DNA of 64,000 nucleotides from Jannaschia aquimarina (lineage in GTDB: Bacteria > Pseudomonadota > Alphaproteobacteria > Rhodobacterales > Rhodobacteraceae), in contig NZ_JYFE01000036.1 in NCBI RefSeq assembly GCF_000877395.1, positions 22,033-86,032 of the forward strand, in the 5' to 3' direction. This document shows, piece by piece, positions 29,992 through 38,606 of the stretch. The position numbers were made by a program, and so were the translations under genes. Each line of letters begins with the position of its first letter. The first letter of the stretch is position 1. The notes under the pieces were generated by a model. The model did not search any database. It saw only the letters and a list, made by a program, of their open reading frames with translations, and had not been told where the DNA came from.

Positions 29992-30347
29992 CACGGCCGC
30001 CTGACCAGAGGTTTTGAACGTGATGGAGGCCGGGCGGACGATGCGTCCGGCGTTCCCCGTCGGCCTGAATCGGATTGGACCCGAGGCGCCATAAATGCAG
30101 GCCGCTTCGCCCCGTGAAGCCATGGGCCACCGTCGCCGTAAGTATTTGACCGAGTGATAAAAAACCTAAGGATGAGAATATTACGTAAATAAATCAGAAA
30201 TTTATTCGGTCCCATTTTGTCAATATCTGGTGATCAGTCAGGTTGCACACGCGTGATCCTCCGCCGAGAGCGACCGATTGCGCCATCCGAGCGCCGCAAT
30301 GTCAGGGCATTCAGGTGTCGGGAATCGGGTACATTTGGAGCATCCTA
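29992..30347. other. intergenic region, partly AT-rich
   Basis: No gene was found. The stretch around 30140-30230 is strikingly AT-rich for this genome and includes AATAAAT-CAGAA-ATTTATT, a 7-bp inverted repeat. It probably contains the promoter and leader of the small membrane protein at 30348. Confidence 0.5.
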
Positions 30348-30509
30348 ATGACTTATCGCAGTAATTCGACGAATCTCCGTCGGGAGAAGCCGGCTGGTTT
30401 CCAGACCGCGTTTGGAAAGTTGACAGCTACTCTTGCCGAGCCCGGAATGGCAGTGCCCGCCGTGGCCGCGACCGCCATGCTCGGCCTGGGGATCTTCCTC
30501 TTCGTCTAA
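30348..30509 (+). CDS. putative small single-pass membrane protein
   Basis: A 53-residue frame with a polar, basic N-terminal half (TYRSNSTNLRREKPAGF) and a hydrophobic C-terminus (MAVPAVAATAMLGLGIFLFV) that can span the membrane. GGAG lies eight bases before the ATG, and a strong terminator follows 55 bases after the stop. It stands alone with an AT-rich upstream region. No family is recognised. It could be a small stress or envelope protein; that is a guess. Confidence 0.5.
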   Translation: MTYRSNSTNLRREKPAGFQTAFGKLTATLAEPGMAVPAVAATAMLGLGIFLFV

Positions 30510-30563
30510 ATGTTCCGTCCCGCTCAAGTGTGGGGGCGGCTTGGTTCAGGTAACGAGTAAAAG

Positions 30564-30594
30564 ACGCCCGGCACCGCATTACGGTGCCGGGCGT
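30564..30594. terminator. bidirectional intrinsic terminator between the small membrane gene and leuC
   Basis: ACGCCCGGCACCG (30564-30576), loop CATTA, CGGTGCCGGGCGT (30582-30594): a perfect 13-bp stem. On the plus strand it runs into TCTTCGTTTC and on the minus strand into CTTTTAC, so it can serve both convergent genes. Confidence 0.85.
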
Positions 30595-30632
30595 TCTTCG
30601 TTTCCGGGCGCGGCGGCGCGAGCGGCTGCTCT

Positions 30633-32039
30633 CTACATCAGGTCGCGGACATCGGTCAGCTTGCCGGTCACCGCAGCGGCGGCAGCCATCGCAGGCGACA
30701 TCAGATGCGTGCGTCCTCCGCGACCCTGGCGCCCTTCGAAGTTGCGGTTCGACGTGGCGGCGCAGCGCTCGCCGGGGGAAAGCTGGTCGGGGTTCATCGC
30801 GAGGCACATCGAACAACCGGCGAGCCGCCATTCGAACCCGGCTTCCTTGAACACGTCGGCCAGCCCTTCTTCTTCGGCCTGGGCGCGCACGAGGCCGGAG
30901 CCGGGCACAACCATCGCCCGCATCCCGTCCTTGATTTTCTTGCCCTTCAGGATGGCCGCGGCGGCGCGCAGATCCTCGATGCGGCCGTTCGTGCAGGAGC
31001 CGATGAAGACCGTGTCGATCTCCACTTCGTTCAGAGGCGTTCCCGGTGTCAGGCCCATATAGTCGAGCGACCGTTTCGCAGCGTCGACCTTGCCCCCCTC
31101 GAAATCGGTCGGCGCGGGGACGGAGGCGGTGATCGGCAGCACATCCTCTGGCGAAGTGCCCCAGGTCACGACCGGTGCGATGTCTTCGCCCGCGATGGTG
31201 ACGACCTTGTCCCAATGCGCGTCGTCGTCGGATTTCAGCGTCTTCCACCATGCCAGAGCGGCCTCCCACTGGGCGCCCTTGGGGGCGTGGGGGCGGCCCC
31301 TGACGTAGTCGAACGTCTTCTCGTCGGGCGCGATCAGCCCGGCGCGGGCGCCGCCCTCGATGGCCATGTTGCAGACCGTCATCCGGCCTTCCATCGACAG
31401 GTCGCGGATCGCTTCGCCGCAATATTCGATGACGTAGCCGGTGCCTCCGGCGGTGCCGGTCTTGCCGATCACCGACAGGGTGATGTCCTTGGCGGTGACC
31501 CCGGGGCGCAGCTTGCCCGTGATCTCGACCTTCATGTTCTTGGACTTCTTCTGGATCAGCGTCTGCGTGGCGAGCACATGCTCCACCTCGCTCGTGCCGA
31601 TCCCGTGGGCGAGCGCGCCGAACGCGCCATGGGTCGCGGTGTGGCTGTCGCCGCAGACGACGGTCATGCCGGGCAGCGTCCAGCCCTGTTCGGGCCCGAC
31701 GATGTGAACGATGCCCTGCCGGATATCGCTGACCGGGTAGTAGTGGATCCCGAAGTCGCGTGCGTTCTTGTCGAGGGCCGCGACCTGGATGCGGCTATCC
31801 TCGGTCATCTGGTCGGGATTCTCACGCCCAAGGGTGGTGGGCACGTTGTGATCGGGCACGGCGATGGTCTTGTCGGGCGCGTGAACCTTGCGGCCCGCCA
31901 TGCGCAGGCCCTCGAAAGCCTGGGGACTGGTCACCTCGTGCACGAGATGGCGGTCGATATAGAGGAGAGAGGTGCCGTCCTCGGCCTCGTGGGCGAGATG
32001 GGCGTCCCAGATCTTGTCGTAGAGCGTCTTGCCGGCCAT
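30633..32039 (-). CDS. leuC: 3-isopropylmalate dehydratase large subunit
   Basis: The 468-residue aconitase-family enzyme isomerises 2-isopropylmalate to 3-isopropylmalate in leucine synthesis, together with LeuD. It opens [20 protein letters not shown], contains [20 protein letters not shown], and has the three 4Fe-4S ligands at Cys349 (FIGSCTNGR), Cys409 and Cys412 ([14 protein letters not shown]). The length is standard. leuD and leuB are not in this window; downstream is a strong terminator. The leader (32040-32361) shows no leucine-rich attenuator peptide that I can see. Confidence 0.97.
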   Translation of the reverse strand: MAGKTLYDKIWDAHLAHEAEDGTSLLYIDRHLVHEVTSPQAFEGLRMAGRKVHAPDKTIAVPDHNVPTTLGRENPDQMTEDSRIQVAALDKNARDFGIHYYPVSDIRQGIVHIVGPEQGWTLPGMTVVCGDSHTATHGAFGALAHGIGTSEVEHVLATQTLIQKKSKNMKVEITGKLRPGVTAKDITLSVIGKTGTAGGTGYVIEYCGEAIRDLSMEGRMTVCNMAIEGGARAGLIAPDEKTFDYVRGRPHAPKGAQWEAALAWWKTLKSDDDAHWDKVVTIAGEDIAPVVTWGTSPEDVLPITASVPAPTDFEGGKVDAAKRSLDYMGLTPGTPLNEVEIDTVFIGSCTNGRIEDLRAAAAILKGKKIKDGMRAMVVPGSGLVRAQAEEEGLADVFKEAGFEWRLAGCSMCLAMNPDQLSPGERCAATSNRNFEGRQGRGGRTHLMSPAMAAAAAVTGKLTDVRDLM

Positions 32040-32361
32040 GGGCTCGGTCCTTCGGTCGGGAATGTCTGGTCGTTCGAAGTGCGGGCAATGCCCGGAGGGC
32101 GCGGATCAGCCGCGTGCTGTCACACTCCGGGCCCGGCCGAAGAACCGCCAGGGCAGGAAGTCGTGATCGCAGAGGTCATGCACCCGTTTCATCGCCGTCT
32201 GGATACCGCGCCCTCTCAGCCGAGGCAACGCCGCGCACGCATACCCGGACGGACCTCGCGTTCCTTGTCCGAAGGGCGATCGGCGCCCCGTGGCAGGAGA
32301 GCGCAGGCCCGCCGGCCGAGAGACGGATTGCCCGCTGCAGAGGCGCGCCGCATAACAGGGC
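32040..32361. other. divergent intergenic region leuC / mscS
   Basis: About 320 bases with no supported gene; the long open frames across it are antisense to, or out of phase with, the neighbours. It must contain the leuC and mscS promoters, but no clear -35/-10 pair stands out. Confidence 0.5.
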
Positions 32362-33699
32362 ATGGACGAGACCCTCCAGGAAGCCATACCGCCTTCGCTT
32401 CGCGATGAATTGCTCGCGCTCTGGTCGCAATTGAGCACGTTCGGAACGGATCTGCTGCAGCCGGGCTGGAAGCTCTGGCAGGTTCTGATCGTGCTCGCCC
32501 TCATCGCGGCGGCGTTCCTTATGAAGAAGTGGGCCGCAGATCGCATGACGGCCTGGATGCGGACCTTGCACGACCGCCCCAAATGGCAGCTTCGCGCGCT
32601 GGTGATCTTCCGGAACCGGCTGGGCCTGATGATCTTCGCCGTTCTCGCCTGGGCTGTCTATCTGACGATGCAGCAGATCACCTGGCCGTCGCGATCCTAC
32701 CTCATCGGTCTGGCGGCGACGATCGGCACCGCCTGGGTGGCGGTCAGCTACGTGGCACGGATCGTCCGGAACCCGTTCCTGAGGACGATCGTGACCTGGG
32801 GCCTGTGGATCTGGGTGACGCTGTTTTATCTCGGCATCCTGGACGAGACGCAGACGGCTCTGGACTCGATCGCCTTCGAGGTGGGCGACATTCGGATTTC
32901 GGTGCTGGGCCTTCTCACGGCGCTGGTCCTGATCGGTCTGCTCTTCACCGTCGCGCGCTTCGTCTCGACCACGACAGCGGCGCGGGTGCAGCGCAACGAG
33001 GATCTCAGCCCGTCCATGCGGGTGCTGGTCGTCAAGATCGTCCAGATCATTCTGTATGCGGGCGCCTTTTTTCTTGGCCTGAAGGCGGTCGGGGTCGATC
33101 TGACCGGCCTCGCCGTCCTGTCCGGTGCCATCGGTGTCGGGCTGGGCTTCGGTCTGCAGAAGGTCATCTCGAACCTCGTCTCGGGCGTGATCATCCTTCT
33201 CGACAAGTCGATCAAGCCCGGCGACGTGATCTCGATCGGAGAGACCTTCGGATGGGTCACGACCCTGACGGCGCGCTACGTGTCGATCACGACGCGGGAC
33301 GGCAAGGAATATCTGATCCCGAACGAGGATCTGATCACGGGACAGGTGGTCAACTGGTCCCACTCGAACGATTTCGTCCGCCTGGATATCTTCTTCGGGA
33401 CGGCCTACGGCGACGACCCCCACGCGGTCCGGCGCATCGCGGTCGAGGCCGCGAAGTCGGTCGAGCGGGTCCTGTCGGTGCGTGCGCCGGTCTGCCACAT
33501 CGTCGGGTTCGGCGATTCTTCCGTGGACTACATCCTGCGCTTCTGGATCGCGGATCCGACGGGCGGGCTGACGAACATCCGGGGCAATGTCTATCTGGCG
33601 CTCTGGGATGCGTTTCAGGAGAACGGCATCTCGATTCCGTTCCCGCAGCGCGAGGTGAAGGTTCTGGACAGCGTGAACGTGAAAGGACCGGCGGATTAG
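32362..33699 (+). CDS. MscS family mechanosensitive ion channel
   Basis: The 445-residue inner-membrane protein has about six helices. The last, pore-lining one is followed by the MscS core: LSGAIGVGLGFGLQKVISNL (about residues 253-272), then the beta domain with KPGDVISIGETFGWVTTL and YLIPNEDLITGQVVNWS. Such channels open on osmotic downshock. The extra N-terminal helices place it among the larger MscS relatives. AGGG lies close before the ATG at 32362. Confidence 0.92.
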   Translation: MDETLQEAIPPSLRDELLALWSQLSTFGTDLLQPGWKLWQVLIVLALIAAAFLMKKWAADRMTAWMRTLHDRPKWQLRALVIFRNRLGLMIFAVLAWAVYLTMQQITWPSRSYLIGLAATIGTAWVAVSYVARIVRNPFLRTIVTWGLWIWVTLFYLGILDETQTALDSIAFEVGDIRISVLGLLTALVLIGLLFTVARFVSTTTAARVQRNEDLSPSMRVLVVKIVQIILYAGAFFLGLKAVGVDLTGLAVLSGAIGVGLGFGLQKVISNLVSGVIILLDKSIKPGDVISIGETFGWVTTLTARYVSITTRDGKEYLIPNEDLITGQVVNWSHSNDFVRLDIFFGTAYGDDPHAVRRIAVEAAKSVERVLSVRAPVCHIVGFGDSSVDYILRFWIADPTGGLTNIRGNVYLALWDAFQENGISIPFPQREVKVLDSVNVKGPAD

Positions 33700-33734
33700 C
33701 GCGATGTTAAGCCCGTCTGCCTAGGGCGGATGGG

Positions 33735-33971
33735 ATGAATGCCTACATCCCGAGTTTCGAGATCGAGTTGCCGGCGGGCCTTTTTCAGTCGGCCGACGAT
33801 CAGGCCGCGATGCGTGCTGCGCTTCAACTCCCGAACATGGCGCGGGCGCAGGGCCTGCGCATGGTTCTCTTCATGGCGACCTCGATGCTGACGCGCGATC
33901 CCGATCTGCCGGCATCTGGTCGATTGAACCGCGCCCCGAAACGGGTCGGACCCCACCACGCAGCTTCCTGA
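33735..33971 (+). CDS. truncated N-terminal copy of the adjacent MCP-like protein (possible pseudogene)
   Basis: The 78-residue frame aligns with the N-terminus of the next gene: PSFEIELPAGLFQSADDQ against PRFEVDLDPDLRPDVDLG, and MVLFMATSMLTRDPDLPA against MMMYLASMMLARDPALAA. After this the match fades within SGRLNRAPKRV and the frame ends in unrelated residues. It lacks the coiled-coil signalling part altogether. The simplest reading is a tandem duplication that was later truncated; a stand-alone function of the domain cannot be excluded. Confidence 0.6.
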   Translation: MNAYIPSFEIELPAGLFQSADDQAAMRAALQLPNMARAQGLRMVLFMATSMLTRDPDLPASGRLNRAPKRVGPHHAAS

Positions 33972-34082
33972 CGTCGCCGTGGGAAATGGAAGGCTCCGGT
34001 GCATCCCACGCCTCGGCGACCGTGCCGAAAGGTGTCCCCGACCTTAGGCTTCCGTTTATCCTCCGCTGCTACGGCTGCTTCC

Positions 34083-34889
34083 ATGATAAACCCCCAAATC
34101 TCATCGGACCCGGATCACGCGGCTGCGGCTTTGCCATTCGTTCCCCGGTTCGAGGTCGATCTCGATCCGGACCTTCGGCCGGATGTGGATCTCGGCGTCG
34201 CGATGCGGGCGGTGGTGACCCAGCCCTTCGTCCTGCGGATGAATGGGATGCGCATGATGATGTATCTTGCATCGATGATGCTCGCCCGGGATCCGGCGCT
34301 TGCGGCCGCCTGTCGTGAGGGGCTGGATCGCGCGACGAAGGGATTGGAGGTCATCACGACGCTCTACACTGACATCGACTCCGTCGGGGAACTCCATCCC
34401 CTCTCCCGTGATTGCCTGTTGCAGGTCGCGGCGGCTTGCCCTTCGCTTGGCTCGGTCTTCGCACGCCACCGCGAGAACGTCGCCACCTGCAGGGACCGAC
34501 ATGCGCGCGGCGAAGATGCGCAATCCGAGTTCGAGCGTGCGGCGAACTACGCGAACGGTCCGATGACCGACGAAATCATAAAATTGCACGACGAGAGCGG
34601 TGCGATCGTCCAGAAGGCGCGCAACCTCATCGAGGAAGAGGCGCGCCGCGCCCAGACCCGGGCGATGGAGGCCCGCGACAGGATCTCCGAGGCTGCGAAG
34701 ACGGTCCAGATCATCTCGCTCAACGCGCGCGTCGAAGCCGCACGGGCGGGCGAGGCCGGCCGGACATTCGGCGTCATCGCACAGGAGATCCGCGAACTGA
34801 GTCGAGAGACCGAAGAGGCGGGGCTTGAAATCGGCGAGGCGGTGGACTGGATCATCGACCGCATCTTCAGCAGGCCGACGAAGCGCTGA
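34083..34889 (+). CDS. soluble methyl-accepting chemotaxis-like protein
   Basis: The 268-residue protein has an unknown N-terminal domain (about 1-150) and a C-terminal helical region ending in a short MCP signalling hairpin: KTVQIISLNARVEAARAGEA followed by FGVIAQEIRELS. There is no transmembrane segment or signal peptide, so it is cytoplasmic. The signalling region is much shorter than in classical receptors, so it may interact with CheA/CheW or act in another complex. A GTG at 33999 with GGAAGG upstream would add 28 residues not matched in the short paralogue; 34083 is preferred, though its ribosome binding site is weak. Confidence 0.75.
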   Translation: MINPQISSDPDHAAAALPFVPRFEVDLDPDLRPDVDLGVAMRAVVTQPFVLRMNGMRMMMYLASMMLARDPALAAACREGLDRATKGLEVITTLYTDIDSVGELHPLSRDCLLQVAAACPSLGSVFARHRENVATCRDRHARGEDAQSEFERAANYANGPMTDEIIKLHDESGAIVQKARNLIEEEARRAQTRAMEARDRISEAAKTVQIISLNARVEAARAGEAGRTFGVIAQEIRELSRETEEAGLEIGEAVDWIIDRIFSRPTKR

Positions 34890-35141
34890 GCGACGCGCGG
34901 CCGCGCAATCCCCACATCAGGGCTCGGGGCACCGCGTAAGGTGCACTTGGGACGCTGACTCGTGTTACGCGTCCGTCCCGACCCCTATAAGGCGACGGCG
35001 CCGACCGTTGCCGAAGGGCCTCTTCACATCACCGCCCGGACTGCCCATCTCTTAGAATAGATTGCCCGGTTGGGACGCCGATGTTACCTTCGTTCGGCGT
35101 TTCCCGCTGGGAAGACCAAACGGACCCGGAGGATCGGACCC

Positions 35142-35543
35142 CTGTCTGCACAGACATTTGCGGCACATGATGCCGCCTCGGCCCGGAAGGGCGACACCAG
35201 CTCCAGCGATGCGATCCTGGACCTGATTCTGAAATCCCTCGACGACGACAAGGCCGAAGACATCGTGCAGATCGATCTGCGCGGGAAGTCATCCGTCGCG
35301 GATCACATGGTGATCTGCTCCGGCCGATCGACCCGGCAGGTCACGTCGATCGCCGAGAAGCTTGCGGACCGGCTCAAGCCCGTCCTCGGCCGCGCGCCAA
35401 AGACCGAGGGCAAATCCCAGGGCGACTGGGTGCTGGTCGATGCGGGCGATGCCATCGTCCATATCTTCCGCCCAGAAGTGCGCGAATTCTATCAGCTCGA
35501 GAAGATGTGGATGGATGGCGCGGACGCCGCGCCCAAGCACTGA
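35142..35543 (+). CDS. rsfS: ribosomal silencing factor RsfS
   Basis: The 133-residue protein binds ribosomal protein L14 and blocks subunit joining in starvation. The core is clear: KAEDIVQIDLRGKSSVADHM, VICSGRSTRQV and GDWVLVDAGDAIVHIF. No in-frame ATG or GTG exists near the expected start. CTG at 35142 has GGAGGA eight bases upstream and gives a normal-length protein; TTG at 35070 is the alternative and would add 24 residues. It begins the rsfS-rlmH-gpmI-envC-ctpA run; the rlmH ATG directly follows its stop. Confidence 0.9.
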   Translation: MSAQTFAAHDAASARKGDTSSSDAILDLILKSLDDDKAEDIVQIDLRGKSSVADHMVICSGRSTRQVTSIAEKLADRLKPVLGRAPKTEGKSQGDWVLVDAGDAIVHIFRPEVREFYQLEKMWMDGADAAPKH

Positions 35544-35996
35544 ATGCGCCTCACCCTGCTCGCGGTCGGGCGCCTGCGCCGCGGCCCCGAGAAGGAGTTG
35601 ATCGACGACTACCTGTCGCGCTTCGCCAAGGCGGGGCGCGGTCTGGGATTGCCCGCCGTGGATCTGGTCGAGGTCGAGGGGCGTCCCTCAGAGGCCGATG
35701 CGTTGAGCCGCGCGATCCCGGACGGATCGGCTCTGGCGATCCTGGACGAGCGGGGGACGCAGATGACCTCGCCGGATTTCGCCGATCTGCTGGCCCGCCA
35801 CCGCGACCAGGCCCGCGATCTGTGTCTCGTGATCGGGGGCGCGGACGGTTTGGATCCGGCGATCCGGGCACGTGCGGACCATGCAATCTCGTTCGGGCGC
35901 ATGGTCTGGCCGCATATGCTGGCGCGCGTCATGCTGGCAGAGCAACTGTACCGTGCCGCGTCCATTCTCGCCGGCTCCCCCTACCATCGGGCCTGA
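35544..35996 (+). CDS. rlmH: 23S rRNA (pseudouridine1915-N3)-methyltransferase RlmH
   Basis: The 150-residue SPOUT methyltransferase has the knot motifs LCLVIGGADGLDPAIRARA and FGRMVWPHMLARVMLAEQLY, ending in AGSPYHRA, exactly as in the RlmH family. It modifies pseudouridine 1915 in helix 69 of 23S rRNA using S-adenosylmethionine. The ATG follows the rsfS TGA with no gap, the usual arrangement of these two ribosome-related genes. Confidence 0.96.
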   Translation: MRLTLLAVGRLRRGPEKELIDDYLSRFAKAGRGLGLPAVDLVEVEGRPSEADALSRAIPDGSALAILDERGTQMTSPDFADLLARHRDQARDLCLVIGGADGLDPAIRARADHAISFGRMVWPHMLARVMLAEQLYRAASILAGSPYHRA

Positions 35997-36030
35997 GCCT
36001 GCCTTAGACGCCTCGACAGGAGGACAGCCC

Positions 36031-37542
36031 ATGCCAGCAAAGCCCGTGATCCTGTGCATCCTCGACGGATGGGGCATCAGCGACCGGCCCGAGCAATCGG
36101 CCCCCGACGTCGCCGAGACACCAACCTTCGACCGCCTGATGGCGACCTGTCCCAACGCGACGCTGACGACCTTCGGCCCGGATGTCGGTCTGCCCGAGGG
36201 GCAGATGGGCAATTCCGAGGTCGGTCACATGAATATCGGCGCGGGCCGCGTGGTACGGATGGACCTGGGCCTGATCGACCATGCGATCGAGACCGGGGAG
36301 TTCGACCGCAACGCGGCGATCACGGGCTGGATCGACAGGCTCAAAGGGTCGGGCGGTACGGCGCATCTGTTCGGCGTGATCTCGGACGGGGGCGTGCACG
36401 GCCATGTGGATCATGTGATCCAAGCGGTGAAGCTAGTCGCCGACGCGGGCGTTCCGGTCGTACTCCATGCGGTGACGGACGGGCGCGATGTCGCGCCCCG
36501 CTCGGCCGAAGGGTTCGTGGACCAGGTCGCGGCCGCGTTGCCGAAAGGCGCGACGGTCGGGACCTTGTCGGGGCGTTATTTCGCGATGGATCGCGACAAT
36601 CGCTGGGACCGTGTGAAGCGAGCCTGGGACGCGATGGTCCATGGTCGGGGCGAGGTGGCCCATGACATGACGGATGCCATAGCCAAGGCGCGGGACCGCG
36701 ACGAGAGCGACGAGTTCATCCAGCCCACCGTATTGGGCGGCTATGACGGCATGACGGATGGCGACGGCGTCTTCTGTCTCAATTTCCGCGCCGATCGCGC
36801 GCGCGAGATCCTGGCGGCGCTGGCTGCGCCCGATTTCGACGGCTTCGATGCGGGCGACCGGCCGGATCTGCACATGCTGGGCATGGTCGACTATTCGACG
36901 AAGCACGACGAATACATGGATGCCGCCTTTCCGAAGAAGCCGGTTGAGAACACGCTGGGCCATTGGGTCGCCACCAGGGGGCTGCGGCAGTTCCACGTCG
37001 CCGAGACGGAGAAGTACCCGCATGTCACCTTCTTCCTGAATGGCGGCAAGGAGGATCCTGAGGAGGGCGAGGACCGGTTCATGCCGAAATCGCCCGACGT
37101 CGCGACCTATGACATGCAGCCCGAGATGTCGGCCGCCGAAGTGACCGAGAAACTGGTCGGGGCGATTCGCGCGGGATACGACCTGATCGTCGTGAATTAC
37201 GCGAACCCGGACATGGTCGGTCATACGGGTGATCTGCAAGCCGCCGCGCGCGCCTGCGAGGCAGTCGATGCCGGGCTGGCCGCCGCGCTGGAGGCGCTGG
37301 AGGGGACCGGCGGCGCGATGGTGGTCTGTGCCGACCACGGCAATTGCGAGACGATGGTCGATCCCGAGACGGGCAAGGCTCACACGGCGCACACGCTGAA
37401 CCCGGTGCCCGTGATCCTGTGGGGCGGACCGGAGGGCGCGACGCTGAAGGAAGGCAGGCTGGCGGACCTGGCGCCGACCCTGCTGGCGCTGATGGGATTG
37501 GAGACGCCGCCGGAGATGACGGGGGAGTGTCTCTACTCGTGA
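36031..37542 (+). CDS. gpmI: 2,3-bisphosphoglycerate-independent phosphoglycerate mutase
   Basis: The 503-residue glycolytic enzyme interconverts 3- and 2-phosphoglycerate using two Mn ions and a phosphoserine. It opens with ILCILDGWG (metal ligand Asp12), has the nucleophile Ser62 in MGNSEVGH, and the later metal sites VNYANPDMVGHTG and ADHGNCETM. AGGAGGA precedes the ATG. Its TGA overlaps the GTG start of the EnvC-like gene. Confidence 0.97.
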   Translation: MPAKPVILCILDGWGISDRPEQSAPDVAETPTFDRLMATCPNATLTTFGPDVGLPEGQMGNSEVGHMNIGAGRVVRMDLGLIDHAIETGEFDRNAAITGWIDRLKGSGGTAHLFGVISDGGVHGHVDHVIQAVKLVADAGVPVVLHAVTDGRDVAPRSAEGFVDQVAAALPKGATVGTLSGRYFAMDRDNRWDRVKRAWDAMVHGRGEVAHDMTDAIAKARDRDESDEFIQPTVLGGYDGMTDGDGVFCLNFRADRAREILAALAAPDFDGFDAGDRPDLHMLGMVDYSTKHDEYMDAAFPKKPVENTLGHWVATRGLRQFHVAETEKYPHVTFFLNGGKEDPEEGEDRFMPKSPDVATYDMQPEMSAAEVTEKLVGAIRAGYDLIVVNYANPDMVGHTGDLQAAARACEAVDAGLAAALEALEGTGGAMVVCADHGNCETMVDPETGKAHTAHTLNPVPVILWGGPEGATLKEGRLADLAPTLLALMGLETPPEMTGECLYS

Positions 37543-38597
37543 GATGGGTCTTGGTCGTCCTGTCGCTGGCCGCGACCCCCGCGCCCGCTCAGGATGCGCG
37601 AGAGGCCGCGCAGACGCTCACCATCGCGGCGACGTTGCTTGAGGCCTCCGAAGGCGCTCAGGAACGGATTGCGGCTCTGTCACAGGCGATCGAGGCCCAC
37701 GACGAGGCGCTGGCTGTCCTGCGCGAAGGGCAGAGGCGTATCGCGACGGTGGCGGATGGATTGCGTGAAGAGCTTGACGCGAGGGAGGAGCGGATCGCCG
37801 CGCTGCTCTCTGTGCTGATCGAGATCGAGCGCGGTCCGACAACGGTGCGGGCGATCCATCCCGACGGCCCCCTGAGCGCGGCGCGTGCCGCATCCCTGAT
37901 CGCGGATGCTGCACCCGCCCTCGAAGCCGAAGCCGCGATCCTGCGCGCGGACCTGGACCGGCTCGCCCGGATGCGGTCGGCCGAGGCCACGGCTGCCGAC
38001 GACCTGCGGACCGGCCTCGATGCGATCCAGGCCGCGCGCGAAGCCCTGTCCGCGGCCATCTCGGAGCGCCGGGCGATCCCGGCCGCCGCGCTCGACACGG
38101 CCGGTCTGCGCGCGAGTGCCGAGGCGCTGAAGGACCTCTCGGCCGTGCTCGACGTGATCCCGGGCGCGGATCTGGAACCGCCGCTTGCTCTTCCGGTCGA
38201 GGGGCGCGTTTTGCGCCGATATGGCGAGGCGGATGCGGCCGGGATCGAGCGGCCCGGTTGGATCGTCACGGCCGCGCCCGGGGCACCGGTCCTGGCGCCA
38301 GCGGCGGCGAGCATCTTATTCTCGGGGCCGGTCCCCGGTCAGGGTGAGGTCGCGATCCTCGAGATGCGGCCCGATCTCCTGCTGGTTTTGGCCGGTTTGC
38401 ACCGAACAACCGTGACGCGTGGCGCACTGGTTGCGCGCGGCGAAATCCTTGGCGAAATCGCGCCAGAAGCACGCGAAAGTGACGCAGGCACCGACGCAGG
38501 AGGTGGCGCTTCCGCCGGGGAGACGCTTTATATCGAGGTAAGGAAGGACGGCGAGACCGTCGATCCGGCGACGTGGTTCGCCGGTGAGGGAGATTAG
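37539..38597 (+). CDS. EnvC-like murein hydrolase activator (degenerate LytM/M23 domain)
   Basis: The 352-residue secreted protein has a signal peptide, a long coiled-coil region (about 20-215) and a C-terminal LytM-like domain starting near LPVEGRVLRRYGEA. The zinc ligands of active M23 peptidases are missing: the usual HxH strand reads LYIEVRKDG. That is the pattern of EnvC, which activates periplasmic amidases rather than cutting peptidoglycan. GTG at 37539 forms a GTGA overlap with gpmI; GTG at 37527 is possible. It is followed nine bases later by ctpA, the usual pairing. Confidence 0.85.
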   Translation: MRWVLVVLSLAATPAPAQDAREAAQTLTIAATLLEASEGAQERIAALSQAIEAHDEALAVLREGQRRIATVADGLREELDAREERIAALLSVLIEIERGPTTVRAIHPDGPLSAARAASLIADAAPALEAEAAILRADLDRLARMRSAEATAADDLRTGLDAIQAAREALSAAISERRAIPAAALDTAGLRASAEALKDLSAVLDVIPGADLEPPLALPVEGRVLRRYGEADAAGIERPGWIVTAAPGAPVLAPAAASILFSGPVPGQGEVAILEMRPDLLLVLAGLHRTTVTRGALVARGEILGEIAPEARESDAGTDAGGGASAGETLYIEVRKDGETVDPATWFAGEGD

Positions 38598-38606
38598 GGG
38601 AACGAA

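Noticed and set aside
33999..34889. GTG start at 33999 for the MCP-like gene
   Set aside because: The extra 28 residues have no counterpart in the short paralogue, whose start aligns with 34083.
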